Positions 1 to 5,701 of a DNA stretch of 5,701 bases are shown one piece after another; position 1 is the first letter of the stretch, and every line of letters begins with the position of its first letter. The translations under genes and the position numbers were made by a program. Below the pieces are notes generated by a model, which was given only the letters and a program-made list of their open reading frames with translations, searched no databases and was not told where the DNA came from. Source of the stretch: Planctomycetota bacterium (lineage in GTDB: Bacteria; Planctomycetota; PLA2; JAEUHO01); contig JARGNS010000261.1 of the NCBI GenBank assembly GCA_029213105.1, forward strand, positions 1-5,701, written 5' to 3'.

Positions 1-385
1 GTACCGCAAGGCCCGTGCGCTTCACGCCCGGCAGACGGCGGCCGGAGACCCGGGCGGCCGCCACGGCGGCGCCGGTGGTGCCCATCGTGAGCACGCCCTG
101 GACCTCCCCCTTGTGGAGCAGGTCGGCGCAGGCGCGTGCGCTGACCTTCTCGCTGCGCCGGATCGCCTTGACGGGATCCTCGCAACCCACGGACTCGGGG
201 GCGTCGTGGATCGACAGGCGGTCCGAGGCGCTCACGCCATGCTTGGCGAACTCGGCCTCGAGGGCCACGGGGTCCCCGACGAGGACGATGGACACGTCGT
301 CGTAGGCTTCCAGGGCCTCGAGGGCTCCGGCGACCGGTGCGGCAGGCGCATGGTCACCGCCCAAGGCATCGAAGGCGATCCGCAT
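1..385 (-). CDS. plsX: Phosphate acyltransferase PlsX, N-terminal part (runs off the left edge)
   Basis: PlsX makes acyl-phosphate from acyl-ACP and phosphate, feeding PlsY in the first step of phospholipid synthesis; it is a peripheral membrane enzyme. The 128 codons visible start MRIAFDALGGDHAP, matching the family's opening (MxIAxDAMGGDxAP). They continue with a VSIVLVGD strand (residues 31-38), a DPVKAIRR segment (70-77) and LTMGTTGAAVAAARV (99-113), which corresponds to the family's SAGNTGALMA loop. The family is about 330-350 residues, so roughly 60 % is missing beyond the window. The ATG at 385-383 is chosen because GAGGAG lies six bases upstream and the conserved motif begins immediately. 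It follows rpmF on the same strand after 100 bases, the common rpmF-plsX order. Odd: the usual GNTGA is GTTGA, and the Lys-Asp-Ser-Ser stretch after the AxR motif is poorly kept. Family assignment is sure; whether activity is normal is not shown. Confidence 0.9.
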   Translation of the reverse strand, partial: MRIAFDALGGDHAPAAPVAGALEALEAYDDVSIVLVGDPVALEAEFAKHGVSASDRLSIHDAPESVGCEDPVKAIRRSEKVSARACADLLHKGEVQGVLTMGTTGAAVAAARVSGRRLPGVKRTGLAV

Positions 386-485
386 CGTCAACTCCTCAGG
401 CCGGTGGGCACACCCTCAGGCCAGCGGCACGCAGCGCACCGCGTCACGGGAACAGCCCGCGCCTCGCGGCCCGACGTCGCGTGGA
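386..485 (-). promoter_or_regulatory. rpmF-plsX spacer with plsX ribosome binding site and a 9-bp direct repeat
   Basis: This 100-base gap on the minus strand separates the rpmF stop from the plsX start. It carries the plsX Shine-Dalgarno GAGGAG (plus-strand 392-397, six bases from the ATG). The nine-base word GGCCTGAGG, which leads into that site, occurs twice, 20 bases apart (plus-strand 394-402 and 414-422). No obvious terminator with a T run is seen, so co-transcription of rpmF and plsX is likely. The meaning of the duplicated word is unknown and it may be chance. Confidence 0.5.
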
Positions 486-665
486 TCAGTCTTCCTTGGA
501 GACGACCTCGCGGCTGCGGTAGTGGCCGCAGTTGCCGCAGACGCGATGGCCGGGGCCCGGCGTGCCGCAGCGTGCGCAGTCGCGCAGGTTCTTTGCGGAG
601 ATGGCGTGGTGCGAAGCCCGCATGCGAGTGCGGCGCTTGCTGATCTTGCGCATCGGGACGGCCAT
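486..665 (-). CDS. rpmF: 50S ribosomal protein L32, zinc-ribbon (C+) form
   Basis: This 59-residue protein is bacterial large-subunit protein bL32. It opens with MAVPMRKISKRRTRMR, the family signature (MAVPxxKxSKxRRxMR), followed by the basic ASHHAISAKNL segment. A zinc ribbon follows: Cys30-x2-Cys33 and Cys43-x2-Cys46, so this is the zinc-binding C+ paralogue type rather than the cysteine-less form used under zinc limitation. The length is normal for the family (about 56-65). The start is fixed by the MAVP motif; a GGAG lies nine bases upstream (plus-strand 675-678). It stands between alaS and plsX on the same strand. The DUF177/YceD gene that often precedes rpmF is absent: only 148 bases separate it from alaS. 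Confidence 0.96.
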   Translation of the reverse strand: MAVPMRKISKRRTRMRASHHAISAKNLRDCARCGTPGPGHRVCGNCGHYRSREVVSKED

Positions 666-813
666 GGCGGGAGTCTCCGGCGGTCCGTCCCTCAGGGGGT
701 GCGGGCAGCCAAGGTATTCGGTGGGTGTTCGGGTCACGGTCTCGCCCACGCAATGCGGGCGAAAGTCGAAAGTCAGTCCGGAAAGGTATGCGCCCCCTGC
801 CGGGGGGTCAAGA
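666..813 (-). promoter_or_regulatory. alaS-rpmF intergenic region, probable rpmF leader/promoter
   Basis: The 148 bases between the alaS stop and the rpmF start hold no gene. The stretch is less GC-rich than its surroundings (around plus-strand 705-790), which would suit a promoter for rpmF, but I found no convincing -35/-10 pair. A small tandem of cgaaagt (two copies, about plus-strand 761-774) lies here. The rpmF Shine-Dalgarno (GGAG) is at its right end in minus-strand reading. Calling it a promoter region is inference from position. Confidence 0.35.
793..807 (-). terminator. Possible alaS terminator hairpin without a U tract
   Basis: Starting seven bases after the alaS stop codon (minus strand), CCCCC-C-GGCA-GGGGG can form a five-base-pair all-GC stem with a tight loop. 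The bases that follow (CGCATACCTTTCC in minus-strand reading) contain no real T run, so it does not meet the standard intrinsic terminator pattern. It may slow polymerase, be a weak terminator in a GC-rich genome, or be chance. Confidence 0.3.
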
Positions 814-3495
814 TCACGCGCGGGCCCTGAATGCCTTCCGGGCCGCCTCCAGAGCGGCTTCGATCCGCGTCCGGTCCTGCCCCTGCCCCTGGGCCTGCAT
901 CGGGCTACCGCCGCCACCGCCCTTCAGCTCGCCCGTGAGTGCCCCGAGGAGGTCCTTGGCGGAGAGTCCGGCCTCGGCGGCCTCCTGGGTCAGCGCCACG
1001 AGCAGCGGGGCCTTGCCGCCCTGCTCGCCGATCAGGGCCGCCCCCTGGACGCCCTTCTTGCGCAGGGTGTCCCAGACCCCCTTGAGCCCCTTGGCGTCCA
1101 CGCCGGGCACGGAGACGGCCAGCAACTGCAGCCCGTCCACGTCCTCCGCCTGGTCGGCGAGCTTGCCCGCGGCCTGGGCGCCCGCGGCGAGCTTCGCCTT
1201 CTCCGCGGCCTTCTTCATGGCCTTGATCTCGTCCTGGAGCGCCTCGACGCGGCCAAGCACTTCGTCGGGTGTGGCCTTGAACAGCGAGGACAGCCTCCCC
1301 ACGATCCCACGGTCCCGCGCGGCCAGGTCGACGGCAGCCGGACCGGTCACGGCCTCGATGCGTCGGACGCCCGCGGCGACACTCGTCTCGATCGTGATGC
1401 GGACGGCGCCGATGTCGCCGGTCCGCGCGCAGTGCGTGCCGCCGCAGAGTTCCTTGCTGCCACTGGCGATGGCCAGCACCCGCACGACATCGTCGTACTT
1501 CTCGCCGAAGAGCGACATGGCGCCGGAGGCCTTGGCGGACTCCAGGTCCATCACGTTCGTCTCGACCTCGTCGTTGGCGCAGACCCAGCCGTTGACGAGG
1601 CTCTCGATCTCGGCGACCTGCTCGGGCGTCAGGGCCGCGTCGTGGCTGAAGTCGAACCGCAGCCGGTCGGCCGCGACGAGGGAGCCTTCCTGCTGGACGC
1701 CGTCGCCGAGCACGATCTTGAGGGCGTGGTGCAGCAGGTGCGTGGCCGTGTGGTTGCGGCGGATACTGTCACGCCGACGCTCGTCCACCACGGCCTTGGC
1801 CTCGCAGCCGAGCGTCAATGCCCCCTTGGTCACGGTGCCTTCGTGCAGGTGGTACCCCTCGGTCTTGGCCGTATCGCGCACGGTGACGTAGCCACCGGCG
1901 AAATCGATCTTGCCGGTGTCGCCGACCTGGCCACCCGACTCCGCGTAGAACGGCGTGCGGTCCAGCACGACGCGGACGGTCGTCCCCTCCTCCGCGCGCT
2001 CCACCAGGGCGCCGTCCACGATCAGGCCGCGTACGACGCCGTCGGCGAGGATGCCCTCGCCGTGCGGGTCGTCCGTGCCTCCCGGCCCGTAGCCGAGGAA
2101 CTCCGTCGTCCCCACGCCCTGATCCTGCAGTTCGGTCAGGGGCCCGCCGGCGAAGATGTCCGTGGCGATCTTGCTGCCGGCGCGTGCGCGCTCGCGCTGC
2201 GCCTCCATCGCCGCCTCGAAGCCGGCTTCGTCGACGTCCAGGCCGCGCTCGGCGAGGATCACCTGCGCGAGGTCCAGCGGGAAGCCGTAGGTGTCGTGCA
2301 GCTTGAAGGCGGCCTCGCCGGAGAGCGTCTGGGCCGTGCCCATCTGGGCGATCTCGTCCTCGAGGTAGCGCACGCCGCGATCGTAGGTCTTGCGGAAGGC
2401 GTGCTCCTCGCGATCGAGGACGGTCGCGATGGTGCGCACGTCGTCCTCGCTCCAGGGGTACGCGCCCCCCATGACCTCGGCCACCACGGGCACGAGGTCG
2501 ACGAGGAACGACTCGCCCATGCCCAGCTGGATCCCGTCGCGAATGGCCCGGCGCAGCACGCGGCGCAGGACATACCCCCGGCCTTCGTTGCCCGGCTTGA
2601 CGCCGTCGCTGATCAGGAAGCAGGCCGCGCGCACGTGCTCGGCGATGCGACGCATCTGGCGGGCATCCTCGCCCTCGGTCAGGCCCCCGTCCGTGCGCCA
2701 GACGTAGTCCTTGCCGGCGAGCTTGGCCACGGCGTCCACGATGGGACGGAAGAGCCCGGTGCCGAACGGGGAGATCTCCCCCATGCTCGCGGCGAGCACA
2801 CGCTCGAAGCCGGCCCCGCAGTCGATGTTCTTCTGCGGCAGGTCGACCAGGGAGCCGTCGGGCTGACGGTCGTACTGGGTGAAGACCGAGTTCCAGATCT
2901 CGACGAACCGCCCGGAGTCGTAGGCTGCGTCGCTGCCGTCACCGTGGGCGAAGGCCTCGCCGTAGTCGTAGAAGATCTCGGTGCACGGACCGCAGACGCC
3001 GTTGGGTCCCTTCTTGGGCGCGTCTGCCGGCCAGAAGTTCTCGGCGGCATCGAAGCGCGCGATGCGCGCCGGGTCGATGCCCACACTCGCCCAGGCCTCG
3101 GCGGCCTCGTCGTCGTCGTCGTAGACGGTCACCCAGAGCTTGTCCTTGGGCAGCCCCACCACCTCGGTGAGGAACTCCCAGGCCCAGGTGATGGCTTCCT
3201 TCTTGAAGTAATCACCGAACGAGAAGTGGCCCATCATCTCGAAGAAGGTCAGGTGGCGCGGCGTGCGTCCGACGTTCTCCAGGTCTCCCTGGCGGAAGCA
3301 CTTCTGGATCGTCGAGACCCGTCGGTCGCTGAGATCCCCCTTGCCCACGAACTGGGCCTTGAACTGGTTCATCCCCGCGCCGGTGAACAGCAGCGTGGGA
3401 TCGTTCTCGGGGACGAGCGGCGCGCTCGGCTTCTGGACGTGTCCGCGCTCCTGGAAGAACGCGAACCACTTCTGGCGTAGGTCGTCGGGGCTCAT
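814..3495 (-). CDS. alaS: Alanyl-tRNA synthetase
   Basis: This 893-residue class II synthetase charges tRNA-Ala with alanine in the cytoplasm and hydrolyses mischarged Ser/Gly-tRNA-Ala. The domains are in normal order. The aminoacylation core holds FTGAGMNQFK (37-46), the motif 2 block FFEMMGHFSFGDYF (84-97), GPNGVCGPCTEIFYDYG (163-179) and the motif 3 block GFERVLAASMG (229-239). GRGYVLRRVLRR (305-316) belongs to the tRNA-recognition region. The editing domain carries HTATH (His582, His586) and CGGTH (Cys684, His688), the four expected zinc/editing residues. A C-terminal domain with a Gly-rich stretch (859-863) and MQAQGQGQ follows. Length is close to E. coli AlaRS (876). The ATG at 3495-3493 is chosen because family homology starts within a few residues (SPDDLRQKWFAFF); the frame stays open far upstream, but only as antisense of thpR. 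No clear Shine-Dalgarno precedes it. It is divergent from thpR-recA and leads toward rpmF. Confidence 0.97.
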   Translation of the reverse strand: MSPDDLRQKWFAFFQERGHVQKPSAPLVPENDPTLLFTGAGMNQFKAQFVGKGDLSDRRVSTIQKCFRQGDLENVGRTPRHLTFFEMMGHFSFGDYFKKEAITWAWEFLTEVVGLPKDKLWVTVYDDDDEAAEAWASVGIDPARIARFDAAENFWPADAPKKGPNGVCGPCTEIFYDYGEAFAHGDGSDAAYDSGRFVEIWNSVFTQYDRQPDGSLVDLPQKNIDCGAGFERVLAASMGEISPFGTGLFRPIVDAVAKLAGKDYVWRTDGGLTEGEDARQMRRIAEHVRAACFLISDGVKPGNEGRGYVLRRVLRRAIRDGIQLGMGESFLVDLVPVVAEVMGGAYPWSEDDVRTIATVLDREEHAFRKTYDRGVRYLEDEIAQMGTAQTLSGEAAFKLHDTYGFPLDLAQVILAERGLDVDEAGFEAAMEAQRERARAGSKIATDIFAGGPLTELQDQGVGTTEFLGYGPGGTDDPHGEGILADGVVRGLIVDGALVERAEEGTTVRVVLDRTPFYAESGGQVGDTGKIDFAGGYVTVRDTAKTEGYHLHEGTVTKGALTLGCEAKAVVDERRRDSIRRNHTATHLLHHALKIVLGDGVQQEGSLVAADRLRFDFSHDAALTPEQVAEIESLVNGWVCANDEVETNVMDLESAKASGAMSLFGEKYDDVVRVLAIASGSKELCGGTHCARTGDIGAVRITIETSVAAGVRRIEAVTGPAAVDLAARDRGIVGRLSSLFKATPDEVLGRVEALQDEIKAMKKAAEKAKLAAGAQAAGKLADQAEDVDGLQLLAVSVPGVDAKGLKGVWDTLRKKGVQGAALIGEQGGKAPLLVALTQEAAEAGLSAKDLLGALTGELKGGGGGSPMQAQGQGQDRTRIEAALEAARKAFRARA

Positions 3496-3621
3496 GCAGG
3501 GGAAGGTACCCGGTCCCCAAAGCGCCTCGTAGCGCCATCCGGAGCGTCGGCCCCTCCACGCACCGCGCGGCGGGCCACGAGAAAGGCCATGGCGCGGGTC
3601 CCAGCGGGTAGGGTGCGGCCC
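3496..3621. promoter_or_regulatory. Divergent intergenic region between alaS and thpR
   Basis: These 126 bases separate the two start codons, so they must hold the alaS promoter and probably the thpR(-recA) promoter. I could not identify credible -35/-10 hexamers for either direction. Just before the alaS ATG the minus strand can fold GGGGA-(10 bases)-TCCCC around an internal GGTACC (about plus-strand 3499-3518), a five-pair stem that would occupy the place where a ribosome binding site is expected. If thpR starts at the upstream ATG (3589), the region shrinks to 93 bases. Confidence 0.45.
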
Positions 3622-4218
3622 GTGAAGCACCTCGTCCGCACCTTCGTCGGGATCCGCTGTGGTGGGCCCTGCCAGCGCCGTCTGCACCAGGCCGGAGTCG
3701 ACCTGAAGGGGGACGACCCGGCGCTGAAGGTCCCCGCGGCCCAGGACCTGCACCTCACGCTGCACTACCTCGGCAGCACGCCGCCCGAGGACATCGCCGA
3801 CATCGCCGAGGCGCTCGAGGAGGCGGCCGAGCAGCACGCCCCCTTCGAGATCGTCTACCGGGGCCTCGGCGCCTTCCCGGATGCGGCCCGTCCGCGCGTC
3901 GCCTGGGTGGGCATCGAGGACCCCGATGGCGGCCCCCCCACGGCGCTGATCGCCCTGCAGCGCGCCCTGGGCCGCGCGCTGCGCGAGGTCGGGTACCGGC
4001 CGGAGCGGCGCGCCTTCCACCCCCACGTGACCGTGGCCCGCGTGCATCGACACCCGTCCGAGCGTGTCCTGGAGACCCTGGGCGGTCCCCTGGCCCTGGG
4101 CGGCGCCCAACCAATGGACCTCGGCGGTGAAATGCTGTCGGAGGTGAAACTTATCCTCTCCGATCCGGGCCAGCGCCCGTACCATTACATCGACCTAACA
4201 ACGGTCGAACTGGGGTAG
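3622..4218 (+). CDS. thpR: RNA 2',3'-cyclic phosphodiesterase (2H family, '2'-5' RNA ligase' ThpR)
   Basis: ThpR proteins are small cytoplasmic 2H phosphoesterases that open 2',3'-cyclic phosphate RNA ends and, in vitro, ligate some tRNA halves with a 2'-5' bond. With a GTG start at 3622 the protein has 198 residues. It begins MKHLVRTFVGI, the usual first strand (RxFxAI), and has both HxTx motifs: HLTL at 44-47 and HVTV at 135-138. The closing SDPGQRPYHYIDL (180-192) matches the family's last strand. Length is typical (about 180-200). An in-frame ATG at 3589 would add eleven residues (MARVPAGRVRP); it lacks a well-spaced ribosome binding site and has no family counterpart, so GTG is preferred, without certainty. 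recA follows 63 bases downstream on the same strand, so the two are probably co-transcribed at least partly. A thpR-recA neighbourhood is known in other bacteria. Confidence 0.9.
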   Translation: MKHLVRTFVGIRCGGPCQRRLHQAGVDLKGDDPALKVPAAQDLHLTLHYLGSTPPEDIADIAEALEEAAEQHAPFEIVYRGLGAFPDAARPRVAWVGIEDPDGGPPTALIALQRALGRALREVGYRPERRAFHPHVTVARVHRHPSERVLETLGGPLALGGAQPMDLGGEMLSEVKLILSDPGQRPYHYIDLTTVELG

Positions 4219-4227
4219 CCGTGCCTC

Positions 4228-4252
4228 CCGGAGGGGCGTGACCGCCCCCCGG
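4228..4252 (+). other. Strong GC stem-loop between thpR and recA
   Basis: CCGG-a-GGGGCG pairs with CGCCCC-CCGG around the four-base loop TGAC. This gives ten GC pairs interrupted only by one bulged A (4232). It begins nine bases after the thpR stop and ends 29 bases before the recA ATG. The bases after it (TTGGCAAC) form no T run, so it is not a textbook terminator. It could be a transcript-end stabiliser or weak terminator for thpR, or a structure in the recA leader. The pairing is read directly; the role is inferred. Confidence 0.5.
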
Positions 4253-4265
4253 TTGGCAACGAGGC

Positions 4266-4276
4266 AGGAGAGGGAG
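4266..4276 (+). promoter_or_regulatory. Ribosome binding site fixing the long recA start
   Basis: AGGAGAGGGAG holds two overlapping purine-rich Shine-Dalgarno words. The nearer (GGGAG) lies five bases and the farther (AGGAG) eleven bases before the ATG at 4282. It is the strongest such site in the window. It supports translation from this ATG, and hence the reality of the unusual N-terminal extension. Confidence 0.75.
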
Positions 4277-4281
4277 TCACG

Positions 4282-5504
<1,223 letters not shown>

Positions 5505-5520
<16 letters not shown>

Positions 5521-5701
5521 AGGCAGTGTTTCTCGAAGGCAGTGCTTCCTGAAAGCAGTGCTTCCTGAAGGCAGTGCTTCCTGAAGGCAGTGCTTCCTGA
5601 AGGCAGTGCTTCCTGAAGGCAGTGTTTCTCGAAGGCAGTGCTCCCTGAAGGCAGTGCTCCCTGAAGGCAGTGCTCCCTGAAGGCAGTGCTCCCTGAAGGC
5701 A
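5505..5701 (+). repeat. 16-bp tandem array overlapping the recA stop codon (12 full units plus 5 bases, cut by window end)
   Basis: Twelve complete 16-base units plus the first five bases of a thirteenth run without spacers; the consensus is AGGCAGTGCTTCCTGA. Unit 1 (5505-5520) encodes the RecA C-terminus Gly-Ser-Val-Ser and the TGA stop. Units 2 and 8 share the variant ending TTTCTCGA. Units 3 and 5-7 are identical and unit 4 differs by one base. Units 9-12 share CTCCCTGA. Each unit is an imperfect 14-base dyad. Because 16 is not a multiple of three, the phase rotates, and on the plus strand TGA recurs in the recA frame every 48 bases (5518, 5566, 5614, 5662). There are no unique spacers, so this is not a CRISPR array. 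The true length is unknown because the array is truncated. Confidence 0.97.

Noticed and set aside
3108..3122. CGT/GAC trinucleotide run in alaS
   Set aside because: It encodes a short acidic Tyr-Asp4-Glu stretch at a place where AlaRS proteins normally have an acidic loop; five triplets are unremarkable in a GC-rich gene.
532..3480. A 982-codon open frame on the plus strand spanning most of alaS
   Set aside because: It is antisense to a clear, complete alanyl-tRNA synthetase, has no recognisable domain, and is the expected by-product of codons with G/C in third position. Its apparent protein is a Leu/Gly/Arg/Val-rich shadow.
3496..4185. Upstream extension of the alaS frame by about 230 codons
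   Set aside because: The extra sequence is antisense to thpR and has no AlaRS similarity; the family N-terminus begins right after the ATG at 3495.

Overview
This is a GC-rich bacterial chromosomal window (roughly 70 % G+C by eye, not computed) with the codon bias expected of such a genome. All four complete genes and the one partial gene are housekeeping genes. I see no phage, transposon, CRISPR or defence genes. The lineage cannot be fixed from the window. The AlaRS and PlsX style, high GC and Ala/Lys-rich low-complexity tail would suit a Planctomycetota-like or other deeply branching Gram-negative bacterium, but that is a guess. A search with the AlaRS and RecA proteins would settle it.

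Layout. The left 3.5 kb is on the minus strand, read from right to left: alaS (alanyl-tRNA synthetase, complete), then rpmF (ribosomal protein L32, zinc-ribbon form), then the first 128 codons of plsX (phosphate acyltransferase of phospholipid synthesis), which runs off the left edge. The rpmF-plsX pair is a classic bacterial linkage of ribosome and membrane synthesis. A 126-bp divergent intergenic region (3496-3621) separates alaS from the plus-strand genes thpR (2H-family RNA 2',3'-cyclic phosphodiesterase / '2'-5' RNA ligase') and recA. A thpR-recA neighbourhood, often with alaS nearby, is known from several bacterial groups; here alaS is turned away from the pair.

The unusual part is recA. 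Its catalytic core is canonical and aligns with E. coli RecA without visible gaps through the ATPase core. In front of it lie about 72 extra residues: a lysine-rich start, seven tandem copies of a five-residue ASGQ(A/V) unit encoded by a 15-bp minisatellite (five copies identical at the DNA level), and an AAKK-type basic stretch. The 3' end of recA runs into a second, unrelated tandem array of 16-bp units. The first unit of that array encodes the last RecA residues and the stop codon, and at least 12 units follow one another to the window edge. So recA carries an in-frame 15-bp array at one end and a non-triplet 16-bp array at the other, both likely length-variable. A strong GC hairpin sits between thpR and recA, and I found no canonical LexA box there.

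The genes do not form one pathway. They serve translation (alaS, rpmF), lipid synthesis (plsX), RNA end metabolism (thpR) and recombination/repair (recA). Nothing here amounts to a demonstrated new system; the repeat-bracketed, tailed RecA is the observation most worth following.
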